A DNA stretch of 64,000 bases from Pseudomonas triclosanedens (GTDB taxonomy: Bacteria; Pseudomonadota; Gammaproteobacteria; Pseudomonadales; Pseudomonadaceae). Numbering within the stretch: the stretch's first letter is position 1; every line of letters begins with the position of its first letter. The stretch is taken from NCBI RefSeq assembly GCF_026686735.1, contig NZ_CP113432.1, positions 1,550,001-1,614,000 on the forward strand. The letters run 5' to 3'. The position numbers and the translations under genes were made by a program. Positions 27,886-36,678 of the stretch are shown here, piece after piece. The notes under the pieces are model-generated. The model was given only the letters and a program-made list of their open reading frames with translations. It did no database searches and was not told where the DNA came from.

Positions 27886-28884
27886 ATGCGTGCCTTCTTG
27901 CTGGCGGTCGCCCTTGTATGCGGACTGCCCTCACTCTCCTTTGCCGGCGATCGTTGCGATCCCCGGGTACCGACCGATCTGGTGGACCTGGGCGATGTGC
28001 GTCTGGCGTACCAGAGCGTCGGTCGTCCGCAGGACCCAACGCTGCTGCTGATCATGGGGCTGGGCGGGCAACTGATCCACTGGCCGGACGAGGTGGTGGA
28101 AGCGCTCTGCCAGCAGGGCTTCCGCGTGATCCGTTACGACAACCGCGACGTCGGCCTGTCGGCCTGGCGAGTGCCTGCGCCCAGCGGCAATCTCACCTAC
28201 GAAGTCATCCGCTACCGCCTGGGCCTGCCGGTGAGTGCGCCCTACAGCCTGACCGACATGGCCGGTGACGCACTGCTCCTGCTCGATGCCCTGCACATTC
28301 GTCGCGCCCATGTACTCGGGGCGAGCATGGGCGGAATGATCGCCCAGCATGTGGCTGATCTCGCGCCGGAGCGGGTGATAAGCCTGACCCTGGTGATGAC
28401 CAGCTCCGGTGCCCAGGGCCTGCCCGCACCCAGTGAAGCGCTGCTGCGCCTGCTGGCCCGGCGCGAGGCGGCCAGTCGCGAGCAAGCCATCGAACAGCAG
28501 GCCGACCTGCTTGCCGCGCTCGGCAGCCCGGAGGTGCGTGACGACCGGCAGCAGTTGCTGCAACAGGCCGCGCGCTCCTATGACCGCGCCTTCAATCCAG
28601 AGGGCGTGCAGCGGCAGATGCTGGCGATCCTTGCCGAGCCGAGCCGGGTGGAGCTGCTCAACCGCCTGGAGGTGCCGACGCTGGTGGTCCACGGCACCGC
28701 GGACCCGCTGCTGCCGGTCATGCACGGGGTGCACGTAGCGGCGCACATTCGCGGCTCGGAGCTAAGGCTGATTCCTGGCATGGCGCACCGCTTCCAGGAA
28801 GACTTCAAGGAGCCGCTGCTCAGCGCAGTATTGCCATACTTGCGCGCGCACCAGGGCGGCGGTGGCCACGTCGCCCAACTGTAA
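27886..28884 (+). CDS. Exported alpha/beta hydrolase
   Basis: A 332-residue alpha/beta hydrolase with an N-terminal signal peptide (MRAFLLAVALVCGLPSLSFA). The oxyanion-hole strand is LLLIMGLGGQLIHW, the nucleophile elbow GASMGGM carries the catalytic Ser, the acid is in VHGTADPLLP and the His in PGMAHRFQ. It starts at 27886; longer frames lack a signal peptide and ribosome site. The substrate is unknown, probably an ester or lactone. It stands alone before the convergent LysR gene. Confidence 0.88.
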   Translation: MRAFLLAVALVCGLPSLSFAGDRCDPRVPTDLVDLGDVRLAYQSVGRPQDPTLLLIMGLGGQLIHWPDEVVEALCQQGFRVIRYDNRDVGLSAWRVPAPSGNLTYEVIRYRLGLPVSAPYSLTDMAGDALLLLDALHIRRAHVLGASMGGMIAQHVADLAPERVISLTLVMTSSGAQGLPAPSEALLRLLARREAASREQAIEQQADLLAALGSPEVRDDRQQLLQQAARSYDRAFNPEGVQRQMLAILAEPSRVELLNRLEVPTLVVHGTADPLLPVMHGVHVAAHIRGSELRLIPGMAHRFQEDFKEPLLSAVLPYLRAHQGGGGHVAQL

Positions 28885-28939
28885 CCCTGCCGCACTTCCC
28901 CGCATGGAGCGCCGTCCGCGGCAGAAAAATGGCTGGCGC

Positions 28940-29854
28940 TCAGGCGTCCGGCAGGCTGTAGCGCTCGGTGAAGTATTGGCGCAGGAACTCCACCGCCACC
29001 CGCACCTTGGCCGAGCCGGCCAATGGTGCGGTGTACACCGCCCAGATGTCCGCCGGCTGCTGGTATTCCGGCAGCACCCGCTGCAACCGGCCGTCGGCCA
29101 GGCTGTCGTGGACGTCCCACCAGGAGCGCAACAGGATACCGCGCCCGTCGATGCACCACTGGTGCACTACTTCGCCGTGGTTGGATGACAGCGGCCCGGT
29201 CACTTTCACGCTTTCCTCGCCTCCCGGGCCTTGCAGGTGCCAGACGCCGAACGGGTGGTCGCGCTCCTTGATCACCAGGCAGTCGTGCCCGGCCAGTTCC
29301 GCCAGGCTGCGCGGAGTGCCGCGTCGCTCGAGGTAGGCGGGCGCCGCGCAGAGCACCCGGCGATTGCGCGCCAGTGGCTTGGCGATCAGGTGCGGGGAGA
29401 TTTCGTTGCCGACCCGCACGTCGAGGTCGAAGCCCTCGTCGAGCAGGTCCACCAGGCGGTCCTGTACGTCCAGGCGGATGTCCAGTTGCGGGTGTCGGGC
29501 TGCCAGTTCCGAAAGCGCCGGGGCGACGAAGCGCCGGCCCAGGCCAAGGCTGCTGGCGATGCGCAACTGGCCGCTGGGTTCGCGGTGCAGCGCGGATACC
29601 TCGTCGCCCATGCGCTGCACCGAGTCGAGTATGCGCAGCGCCCATTGATAGACGCGCTCGCCGTCCTCGCTCACCGATACCCGACGGGTGGTGCGGTGCA
29701 GCAGGCGCACGCCGAGGTTCTGTTCAAGCAGGCGGATGCGCTTGCTGATGAAGGCTGTGGACATGCCCAGCTCGCTGGCGGCGCTGGCAAAGCCGGAACG
29801 GCGGACGACATGGACGAAGACGTTGAGGTCTTCCAGGTTCGGCAGATTGTTCAC
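28940..29854 (-). CDS. LysR-family regulator of the carnitine/D-malate cluster (DmlR-like)
   Basis: A 304-residue LysR regulator starting at GTG 29854. The HTH occupies residues 1-62 (FVHVVRRSGFASAASELGMS, LGVRLLHRTTRRVSVSEDGE); the effector domain ends VAVEFLRQYFTERYSLPD. It is divergent from the D-malate/tartrate dehydrogenase gene by 101 bases, as E. coli dmlR (yeaT) is from dmlA (yeaU), so it likely activates this gene and perhaps the rest of the cluster in response to malate or carnitine. This is inference from order and family. Confidence 0.88.
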   Translation of the reverse strand: MNNLPNLEDLNVFVHVVRRSGFASAASELGMSTAFISKRIRLLEQNLGVRLLHRTTRRVSVSEDGERVYQWALRILDSVQRMGDEVSALHREPSGQLRIASSLGLGRRFVAPALSELAARHPQLDIRLDVQDRLVDLLDEGFDLDVRVGNEISPHLIAKPLARNRRVLCAAPAYLERRGTPRSLAELAGHDCLVIKERDHPFGVWHLQGPGGEESVKVTGPLSSNHGEVVHQWCIDGRGILLRSWWDVHDSLADGRLQRVLPEYQQPADIWAVYTAPLAGSAKVRVAVEFLRQYFTERYSLPDA

Positions 29855-29871
29855 GATTTGTGATTCAAGAA

Positions 29872-29885
29872 TCCACAGAAGTGGA
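29872..29885. promoter_or_regulatory. Candidate LysR operator before the D-malate dehydrogenase gene
   Basis: A perfect inverted repeat TCCAC-AGAA-GTGGA sits 18 bases from the LysR start and about 70 bases upstream of the dehydrogenase, in an AT-rich setting. The position suits autoregulation and divergent activation. No footprint evidence is available. Confidence 0.35.
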
Positions 29886-29955
29886 GATTATGTTTGATTC
29901 GTCGACTTATAGCATGGCCGGCACTACTTCCCCATCCCATCTGCAAGGGTGCCCC

Positions 29956-31041
29956 ATGAGCAAGACATACAGAATCGCTGCCATTCCCGGTGACGGTATC
30001 GGCCAGGAAGTCCTTCCCGAGGGCCTGCGCGTGGTTCAGGCGGCTGCGCGCAAGCATGGCCTGGCGCTGGAGTTCGAACACTTCGAGTGGGCCAGCTGCG
30101 ACTACTACCTGGAACACGGCAAGATGATGCCGGACGACTGGTTCGAGCAGCTCAAGGGCTTCGATGCGCTGTACTTCGGTGCGGTCGGCTGGCCCGAGAA
30201 AGTACCGGACCACATCTCCCTGTGGGGCTCGCTGCTGAAGTTCCGCCGCGACTTCGATCAGTACGTGAACATCCGTCCGGTGCGTCTGTTCCCCGGCGTG
30301 CCGTGCCCACTGGCCAACAAGCAACCCGGCGACATCGATTTCGTGGTGATCCGCGAGAACACCGAGGGCGAGTACTCGTCCCTGGGCGGCCGCATGTTCG
30401 AAGGCACCGAGAACGAGTTCGTGCTGCAGGAGTCGGTGTTCACCCGCCGTGGCGTGGACCGCATCCTCAAGTACGCCTTCGAGCTGGCGCAGACCCGCGA
30501 GCGCAAGCGCCTGACCTCGGCGACCAAGTCCAACGGCATGGCGGTGAGCATGCCCTACTGGGACGAGCGCACCGAGGCGATGGCGGCGAAGTACCCGCAG
30601 ATCACCTGGGACAAGCAGCACATCGACATCCTCTGCGCGCGCTTCGTGCTGCAACCAGAGCGCTTCGACGTGGTGGTCGCCTCCAACCTGTTCGGTGACA
30701 TCCTTTCCGACCTCGGCCCGGCGTGTGCCGGCACCATCGGTATCGCGCCGTCGGCCAACCTCAACCCCGAGCGCAACTTCCCCTCTCTGTTCGAGCCGGT
30801 GCACGGCTCGGCACCGGACATCTTCGGCCAGAACATTGCCAACCCTATCGCCATGATCTGGTCCGGCGCGCTGATGCTGGAGTTCCTCGGCCAGGGCGAC
30901 GAGCGCTACCGCGCCGCCCATGACGACATTCTCGGTGCCATCGAGCAGGTGATCGCCGGCGGTGAGGTGACTCGCGACATGGGCGGCAAGCTGTCGACGC
31001 AGGCGGTCGGCCAGGCCATCGCCGAGATCGTCGCCAACTGA
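29956..31041 (+). CDS. dmlA: D-malate / tartrate dehydrogenase (decarboxylating)
   Basis: A 361-residue member of the isocitrate/isopropylmalate dehydrogenase family, the same length as E. coli DmlA (YeaU) and tartrate dehydrogenase TtuC. The nucleotide-binding start is AAIPGDGIGQEVLP; substrate and metal motifs are VNIRPVRLFPGVPCPL, VIRENTEGEYSS, VVASNLFGDILSDL and LFEPVHGSAPDIFG. It decarboxylates D-malate to pyruvate using NAD and Mn or Mg. First gene after the divergent LysR gene; in this cluster it would consume the D-malate made from carnitine-derived malic semialdehyde. Confidence 0.9.
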   Translation: MSKTYRIAAIPGDGIGQEVLPEGLRVVQAAARKHGLALEFEHFEWASCDYYLEHGKMMPDDWFEQLKGFDALYFGAVGWPEKVPDHISLWGSLLKFRRDFDQYVNIRPVRLFPGVPCPLANKQPGDIDFVVIRENTEGEYSSLGGRMFEGTENEFVLQESVFTRRGVDRILKYAFELAQTRERKRLTSATKSNGMAVSMPYWDERTEAMAAKYPQITWDKQHIDILCARFVLQPERFDVVVASNLFGDILSDLGPACAGTIGIAPSANLNPERNFPSLFEPVHGSAPDIFGQNIANPIAMIWSGALMLEFLGQGDERYRAAHDDILGAIEQVIAGGEVTRDMGGKLSTQAVGQAIAEIVAN

Positions 31042-31104
31042 GCCATCGGCAACCGTGGGGTGGCGTCACTCGGATGGAGGGTGGCGTCACCGTCAGCCGA
31101 TGGC
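31042..31104. repeat. Nested inverted and direct repeats before the BCCT gene
   Basis: A 9-bp inverted repeat GCCATCGGC (31042-31050) / GCCGATGGC (31096-31104) encloses two copies of GGTGGCGTCAC at 31059-31069 and 31080-31090, exactly 21 bp (two helical turns) apart. It begins at the dehydrogenase stop, so it could be a weak terminator, an attenuator or a tandem protein-binding site. Confidence 0.4.
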
Positions 31105-31139
31105 CTGCTCTTGCGTTGTGTGGCAAATCACCGCACACT

Positions 31140-31173
31140 GTTAACCAATAGATCGTTGTTAACCAATGGTTGA
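31140..31173. promoter_or_regulatory. Paired GTTAACCAAT motif upstream of the BCCT gene
   Basis: GTTAACCAAT occurs at 31140-31149 and again at 31158-31167, 18 bp apart; the second copy extends to the near palindrome TTAACCAATGGTTGA. The same GTTAAC pair with the same 18-bp period is found before the Rieske oxygenase gene, which argues for a shared operator. The rest of the 233-base gap after the repeats holds nothing else clear. Confidence 0.5.
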
Positions 31174-31274
31174 TAGATAGGAGAAACGTCAACCTGCCCT
31201 AGCGCTGCACTTCGCCTCCATGCGCCTGCCTGCGCCGGATGCGGAGCACAACAAAAACATCCAGGAGACGCCTG

Positions 31275-32894
31275 ATGTCCCACAAGAATAAAAAGGTCGA
31301 TGTATTCCTGATCACCGTGAGCCTCGTAGCGGTATTGCTCACCGTGGTCGGCCTCGCCGCCTTCCCGGCGGAGGCGGAGCATGCCGCTAATCAGTTGTTC
31401 GAGTTTTCCACCCGTTCCTTCGGTACCGGCGTCCAGTTGCTGATCTTCGGCAGCTCGCTGGCGGTGCTGTACATCGCATTCAGCAAGTACGGCAACATCC
31501 GTCTGGGCAGTGGCAAGCCGGAATACTCCACCGCCACCTGGGTGTTCATGTTCATCTGCGCGGGTATGGGTTCCTCGACTCTCTACTGGGGCGTCATGGA
31601 GTGGGCCTACTACTACCAGTCGCCGGGCCTGAATATCGCGCCGCAGTCGCGGGAGGCTCTGGAGTACAGCGTCAGCTACTCGTTCTTCCATTGGGGCATC
31701 AGCGCCTGGTCGATCTACGCCCTGGCCTCGCTGGCGATGGCGTACCACTTCCATGTGCGCAAGAAGAGCGGCCTGAACCTGGCGTCCATCGTCGAGGCTG
31801 TCACCGGCTTCAAAGCCACCGGCCCGGTTGGCCGGGTGGTGGACCTGATCTTCCTGCTGACCATGATGGGGGCGCTCACCGTTTCCCTGGCGCTCACGGC
31901 ATCGACCCTGACCCGTGGCCTGTCCGGGCTGATGGGTACGCCCGATACCTTCTTCGTGCAGGTCATGGTGATCGGCGTGATTGCCATTCTGTTCTCCCTC
32001 AGCTCCTACATCGGCATCGACGGCGGCCTGCAGAAGCTGAGCAAGATCGTCTGCTACGGCGCGCTGGTGTTCGCCGCGGTGGTGCTGCTGGTCGGTCCGA
32101 CCCAGTTCACCATCAACAACACCGCCAACGGCATCGGCCTGATGATCCAGAACTACGTGCACATGAGCCTGTTCACCGACCCGGCGGGCGACGGCGCATT
32201 CACCCGCAACTGGACGGTGTTCTACTGGCTCTGGTGGGTGTCCTACGCGCCAGGCGTCGCGATGTTCGTGACCCGCGTATCCCGTGGCAGGCAGATCAAG
32301 GAAGTGGTGTTCGCCCTGCTGCTGGGCGGTAGCCTGGGCTGCTGGTTCTTCTTCGGCGCGCTGGAAAGCTACAGCATGCACCAGTTCATCAGCGGCGCCA
32401 TCGACGTGCCGAAGATCCTCAGCGAACAGGGTGGCGAAAGCGCGGTGGAAGCCCTGCTGGTAGCGCTGCCAATGGGCAAGGTGTTCCTCGCCGTGTACCT
32501 GTTCATCATGGCCGTGTTCTGCGCCTCGCACATGGACGCAGCGGCCTACGCCGTTGCCGCCACCAGCACCCGCAACCTGCAGGAAGGCGACGATCCGACG
32601 CCGACCCATCGTCTGTTCTGGTGCGTGACCCTGACCCTGGTGCCGCTGGCCATGCTGTTCGCCAAGGCCTCCCTGTCGACCATGAAGACCGCCGTGGTGC
32701 TCACCGCGATTCCGTTCACGCTGATCCTGCTGGTGAAGGTCTACGGCTTCTTCAAGTGGATGTTGCAGGACTACGGCAACATGCCGGCCTACCGCATCGA
32801 GGAAGAGGCGGCGGCGATGGCCGACCTTGAGCATCAACCGGAGGTGGCGCCTGTGGGTAAGCCGCTGAGTGAACCGGTGGCGCTCGCCCAGTGA
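31275..32894 (+). CDS. BCCT-family carnitine/betaine transporter (YeaV-like)
   Basis: A 539-residue secondary transporter with 12 membrane helices. The family's aromatic signature is [15 protein letters not shown] followed by VTRVSRGR, and the third helix region has the glycine-rich [18 protein letters not shown]. It imports a quaternary ammonium compound; position between a DmlA-like enzyme and a CntA-like oxygenase points to carnitine or gamma-butyrobetaine. Start 31275 follows CAGGAGACG. The extended acidic C-terminal tail ([15 protein letters not shown]) is unusual for exchangers like CaiT. A terminator follows, so the oxygenase has its own promoter. Confidence 0.9.
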   Translation: MSHKNKKVDVFLITVSLVAVLLTVVGLAAFPAEAEHAANQLFEFSTRSFGTGVQLLIFGSSLAVLYIAFSKYGNIRLGSGKPEYSTATWVFMFICAGMGSSTLYWGVMEWAYYYQSPGLNIAPQSREALEYSVSYSFFHWGISAWSIYALASLAMAYHFHVRKKSGLNLASIVEAVTGFKATGPVGRVVDLIFLLTMMGALTVSLALTASTLTRGLSGLMGTPDTFFVQVMVIGVIAILFSLSSYIGIDGGLQKLSKIVCYGALVFAAVVLLVGPTQFTINNTANGIGLMIQNYVHMSLFTDPAGDGAFTRNWTVFYWLWWVSYAPGVAMFVTRVSRGRQIKEVVFALLLGGSLGCWFFFGALESYSMHQFISGAIDVPKILSEQGGESAVEALLVALPMGKVFLAVYLFIMAVFCASHMDAAAYAVAATSTRNLQEGDDPTPTHRLFWCVTLTLVPLAMLFAKASLSTMKTAVVLTAIPFTLILLVKVYGFFKWMLQDYGNMPAYRIEEEAAAMADLEHQPEVAPVGKPLSEPVALAQ

Positions 32895-32902
32895 TTCCTG
32901 CG

Positions 32903-32948
32903 TGGCGCCGCCAGCCCGAGGGCGGCGCCACCTGCAGGCTTTTTTTTG
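32903..32948 (+). terminator. Rho-independent terminator after the BCCT gene
   Basis: A perfect 10-bp stem TGGCGCCGCC / GGCGGCGCCA (32903-32912, 32921-32930) is followed by CCTGCAGGC and eight T residues up to 32947, nine bases beyond the stop. Confidence 0.85.
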
Positions 32949-32956
32949 CCTGCTCT

Positions 32957-32980
32957 GTTAACCATCGGGTTGCAGTTAAC
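32957..32980. promoter_or_regulatory. Paired GTTAAC motif upstream of cntA
   Basis: GTTAACCAT at 32957 and GTTAACTAAC at 32975 are 18 bp apart, the same period as in the gap before the BCCT gene; the second copy ends about 55 bases before the cntA start. The position just past the BCCT terminator marks a new promoter for cntA, the aldehyde dehydrogenase and cntB. Confidence 0.5.
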
Positions 32981-33034
32981 TAACAAGTAAACCGACCGCC
33001 TCGCCGCGAGTCGATGAAGCCTGGAGATAGCAAG

Positions 33035-34156
33035 ATGACCGATTTCGAACGCCTGCCCGCCGATTTCTGCAACAACCCGAACCACGCCTACACCATCCCG
33101 GCGAAGTTCTACACCAGCGATGCCGTCTTCGAGCATGAGAAGGAAAAGATCTTCGCCCACAGCTGGATCTGCATGGGGCACCGCAGCGAGGTGGCGCAGA
33201 AGAACGCCTACATCGTCCGCGAGGTGATCGGCGAGAGCATCATCGTCATCCGTGGCCGCGACGACGTGCTGCGCGCCTTCTACAACGTCTGCCCGCACCG
33301 TGGCCACCAGCTCCTGGAAGGCACCGGCGGCATCGCCAAGAACGTCATCGCCTGCCCCTACCACGCCTGGACCTTCAAGCTCGACGGCGAACTGACCCAC
33401 GTGCGCAACTGCGATCAGGTCGAAGCCTTCGACAAGGGCGACTACAGCCTGGTACCGGTGAAGGTCGAGGAGTACGCAGGCTTCATCTTCATCAACATGG
33501 ACCTCAATGCCGGCAGCGTCGAAGAGCAGTTGCCGGGCCTGGAAGCGCGCATGCGCCAGGCCTGCGGCGTGATCGACGACCTGCACCTGGCAGCGCGTTT
33601 CGTCAGCAACACTCCGGCCAACTGGAAGTCCATCGTCGACAACTACATGGAGTGCTACCACTGCGGCCCGGCTCACCCGAGCTTCGCTGACTCCGTGGAC
33701 GTCGGCCAGTACACCCACACTCTGCACGGCAACTGGTCGCTGCAGTACGGCATCGCCAAGTCCTCCGAGCAGTCGTTCAAGGTCGACGAATCGGTTTCCG
33801 ATCCGTCCTTCGCCGGCTTCTGGGCCTGGCCGTGCACCATGTTCAACGTGCCGCCGGGCGCCAACTTCATGACCGTGATCTACGAGTTCCCGGTCGACGC
33901 AGAAACCACCCTGCAGCACTACGACATCTACTTCCTCAACAAGGACATCACCGAAGAGCAGCAGAAGCTGATCGACTGGTACCGCGAAGTCTTCCGTCCG
34001 GAAGACCTGCGCCTGGTCGAGAGCGTGCAGAAGGGCCTGAAGTCCCGTGGCTACCGTGGCCAGGGCCGGATCATGGTGGACAAGGAGCGCTCCGGCATCA
34101 GCGAGCACGGCATCGCCCACTTCCACAACCTGATCGCCGTCGCCCACCTCGACTGA
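33035..34156 (+). CDS. cntA: Carnitine monooxygenase oxygenase subunit (Rieske; CntA/YeaW type)
   Basis: A 373-residue Rieske non-heme iron oxygenase. The Rieske ligands are C86, H88 (CPHRGH) and C107, H110 (CPYHAW). The mononuclear iron site is NYMECYHCGPAH with H209 and H214. Where nearly all Rieske oxygenases have a bridging Asp, this protein has Glu (E206), the hallmark reported for CntA, which cleaves carnitine to trimethylamine and malic semialdehyde. Length also fits CntA/YeaW rather than the longer glycine-betaine oxygenase GbcA. Electrons come from the CntB-like reductase encoded two genes on. Start chosen after CTGGAGATAG. Confidence 0.9.
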   Translation: MTDFERLPADFCNNPNHAYTIPAKFYTSDAVFEHEKEKIFAHSWICMGHRSEVAQKNAYIVREVIGESIIVIRGRDDVLRAFYNVCPHRGHQLLEGTGGIAKNVIACPYHAWTFKLDGELTHVRNCDQVEAFDKGDYSLVPVKVEEYAGFIFINMDLNAGSVEEQLPGLEARMRQACGVIDDLHLAARFVSNTPANWKSIVDNYMECYHCGPAHPSFADSVDVGQYTHTLHGNWSLQYGIAKSSEQSFKVDESVSDPSFAGFWAWPCTMFNVPPGANFMTVIYEFPVDAETTLQHYDIYFLNKDITEEQQKLIDWYREVFRPEDLRLVESVQKGLKSRGYRGQGRIMVDKERSGISEHGIAHFHNLIAVAHLD

Positions 34157-34208
34157 TCCAGCTCGCCGCCGACCTCTGCGGCCGGCGGCATCTCGCGGAG
34201 TACCTTGC

Positions 34209-35657
34209 GTGAAACTCAACGATTGCAAACTGTTCCGCCAGCAAGCCTACGTCGATGGGCGCTGGTGCGACGCCGACGACGGCCGCAGCCTGGACGTGCA
34301 TGACCCGGCCACCGGCGAGCGCCTGGGCAGCGTGCCGCTGATGGGCGGCGCCGAAGCCGTGCGCGCCATCGAAGCCGCCAACGCCGCGCTGGAAGGCTGG
34401 CGCGCGAAGACCGCCAAGGAGCGCGCGCAGATCCTGCGCCGCTGGTTCGAATTGCTGCTCGAACACGAAGAAGACCTGGCGCGCCTGATGACCTTCGAGC
34501 AGGGCAAGCCGCTGCATGAAGCGCTGGGCGAAATCCGCTACGCCGCTTCCTTCATCGAGTGGTTCGCCGAAGAAGGCAAACGCATCTACGGCGACGTGAT
34601 CCCGAGCCCGGCCGCGGACAAGCGCCTGCTGGTGATCAAGCAGGGCATCGGCGTGTGCGCCGCCATCACCCCGTGGAACTTCCCGGCGGCGATGATCACC
34701 CGCAAAGCCGCGCCGGCCTTGGCCGCTGGCTGCACGATGGTGATCAAGCCGGCCAACGAGACGCCGTTCTCCGCGCTGGCGCTGGTTGAGCTGGCCGAGC
34801 GCGCGGGCGTGCCGGCGGGTGTGCTCAACGTGGTGACCGGCGATGCGCCAGCGATCGGCGCGCAGCTCACCGGCCATCCGCTGGTGCGCAAGCTCAGCTT
34901 CACCGGCTCGACACCGGTTGGCCGCCTGCTCATGGCGCAATGCGCGGACACCATCAAGAAGGTCTCGCTGGAGCTGGGTGGCAATGCCCCGTTCATCGTC
35001 TTCGAGGACGCCGATATCGAGGCGGCGGTCGAGGGTGCGCTGATCGCCAAGTACCGCAACGCCGGGCAGACCTGCGTGTGCGTCAACCGTTTCTATGTGC
35101 ACGACGCGGTGTACGAGCGCTTCACCGCGCGCTTCGTCGAGCGGGTGCGCGAGCTGGCGGTCGGCCACGGTGCGGAGCCGAACACGCAGATCGGCCCGCT
35201 GATCACCGACAAGGCAGTGAGCAAGGTGCAGAGCCTGGTGGACGACGCCACCGCCAAGGGCGCCGAGCTGGTGCTGGGCGGCAAGCCCCATGCCCTGGGC
35301 GGCAACTTCTTCGAGCCAACCGTGCTTGGCGGTATTCGCCCCGGCATGGACCTGCTGCAGGACGAAATCTTCGGCCCGGTGGCGGCCCTGGTGCGCTTCT
35401 CCTCCGACGCCGAGGTGATCGAACTGGCCAACGACACCCTGTACGGCCTGGCGGCGTACTTCTACAGCCGCGACCTGGCCCGCGTGTTCCGGGTCGCCGA
35501 GCGACTGGAATACGGCATGGTCGGGATCAACACCGGGCTGATCTCCAACGAGGTCGCGCCGTTCGGTGGGGTGAAGCAGTCCGGCCTGGGGCGTGAAGGC
35601 TCCAGATACGGCATCGAGGACTATCTGGAAATCAAGTACCTCTGCCTGGCGGTGTGA
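34209..35657 (+). CDS. NAD(P)-dependent aldehyde dehydrogenase (succinate-semialdehyde type), likely malic semialdehyde
   Basis: A 482-residue GabD-like aldehyde dehydrogenase starting at GTG 34209 after CGGAG. Visible motifs are ITPWNFPAAMITRK (cofactor), the Rossmann SFTGSTPVGRLLM, the general base in LELGGNAPFIV and the catalytic Cys in NAGQTCVCVNR, ending PFGGVKQSGLGREGS. It sits between the oxygenase and reductase genes of the carnitine monooxygenase. The product of that enzyme, malic semialdehyde, is structurally a hydroxy-succinate semialdehyde, so oxidation to malate is the likely role here; this is inference. It is absent from the E. coli yeaTUVWX cluster but present in analogous Acinetobacter loci. 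Confidence 0.9.
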   Translation: MKLNDCKLFRQQAYVDGRWCDADDGRSLDVHDPATGERLGSVPLMGGAEAVRAIEAANAALEGWRAKTAKERAQILRRWFELLLEHEEDLARLMTFEQGKPLHEALGEIRYAASFIEWFAEEGKRIYGDVIPSPAADKRLLVIKQGIGVCAAITPWNFPAAMITRKAAPALAAGCTMVIKPANETPFSALALVELAERAGVPAGVLNVVTGDAPAIGAQLTGHPLVRKLSFTGSTPVGRLLMAQCADTIKKVSLELGGNAPFIVFEDADIEAAVEGALIAKYRNAGQTCVCVNRFYVHDAVYERFTARFVERVRELAVGHGAEPNTQIGPLITDKAVSKVQSLVDDATAKGAELVLGGKPHALGGNFFEPTVLGGIRPGMDLLQDEIFGPVAALVRFSSDAEVIELANDTLYGLAAYFYSRDLARVFRVAERLEYGMVGINTGLISNEVAPFGGVKQSGLGREGSRYGIEDYLEIKYLCLAV

Positions 35658-35718
35658 GCCGGGCAGGGAATAGCCGGGGCGGCGTGGCTGTCGCCCCGTG
35701 TCGCAGTTGAGGTGAACG

Positions 35719-36678
35719 ATGGCCAATACATATCAGATGTTCAGCGTGCGGGTGACCGCCGTGGAACAGGCGACCCCGCAGATCAAGCGCTTCACCCTGG
35801 CCCGCGAAGATGGCCAGCCGATGCCGGCCTTCACCGGCGGCAGCCACGTCATCGTGCAGATGCCCGGTGGCTTGAGCAACGCCTACTCGCTGATGAGCGA
35901 CCCGCGCGACCTGAGCCACTACCAGATCGGCGTGCGCCTGGAAGAGCAGTCCAGGGGCGGTTCGGCCTTCATGCACCAGCAAGTGGAGGTCGGTACGACG
36001 CTGACCATTTCCACTCCGAACAACCTGTTCGCGCTCGACCCCACGGCGGGCCGCCATGTGCTGATTGCCGGTGGCATCGGTATCACGCCGTTCCTGTCCC
36101 AGCTTCACGAGCTGGAAGGTACCGCTGTGCCCTACGAACTGCACTACGCCTTCCGCAGCCCGGAACACGGCGCGTTCCAGGGTGAGCTGGCCGATGGCCC
36201 GCATGCCGCCTGCGTGCGCTTCTACATCGACAGCCTTGAGCGCCGTCTGGACCTTGCCGGGCTGTTCGCGTCGCTGGAGGCCGATGCGCATGTCTACGTC
36301 TGCGGGCCGAAACCGCTGATCGACGCAGTTATCGAAGGCGCGAAGCAAGCCGGCATCGCCGAGTCGCGCGTGCACTTCGAGCAGTTCGCCGCAGCACCGG
36401 CCAGCGGTGGCGCCTTCACCCTGGTGCTGGGCCGCTCTGGCCGCGAGTTGCGGGTGGAGGAGGGCATGACGATCATCCAGGCCATCGAGAACGTGAAGGC
36501 CGCGCAGGTCGACTGCCTGTGCCGCGAAGGTGTCTGTGGCACCTGCGAGACACGCATCCTCGAAGGTGAGGCGGAGCACTTCGACCAGTATCTCTCCGAC
36601 GAAGAGAAAGCCTCACAGCAGACTCTGATGCTCTGTGTCTCGCGGGCTCGCGGCGAGCGCCTGGTGATCGATCTCTGA
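35719..36678 (+). CDS. cntB: Carnitine monooxygenase reductase subunit (CntB/YeaX type)
   Basis: A 319-residue phthalate-dioxygenase-reductase type protein: FMN domain (residues about 5-105, with NAYSLMSDP), NADH domain (HVLIAGGIGITPFLSQLHEL, residues about 110-225) and a C-terminal plant-type [2Fe-2S] domain with C268, C273, C276 and C306 (CREGVCGTC...LC). It passes electrons from NADH to the Rieske oxygenase. The gene ends the cntA-aldehyde dehydrogenase-cntB transcription unit; a 10-bp GC hairpin TTTCCGGGCT/AGCCCGGAAA at 36695-36729 without a T tract follows. Confidence 0.9.
   Translation: MANTYQMFSVRVTAVEQATPQIKRFTLAREDGQPMPAFTGGSHVIVQMPGGLSNAYSLMSDPRDLSHYQIGVRLEEQSRGGSAFMHQQVEVGTTLTISTPNNLFALDPTAGRHVLIAGGIGITPFLSQLHELEGTAVPYELHYAFRSPEHGAFQGELADGPHAACVRFYIDSLERRLDLAGLFASLEADAHVYVCGPKPLIDAVIEGAKQAGIAESRVHFEQFAAAPASGGAFTLVLGRSGRELRVEEGMTIIQAIENVKAAQVDCLCREGVCGTCETRILEGEAEHFDQYLSDEEKASQQTLMLCVSRARGERLVIDL

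Noticed and set aside
31128..32837. 569-codon minus-strand frame across the BCCT gene
   Set aside because: His/Gln-rich mirror translation without motifs.
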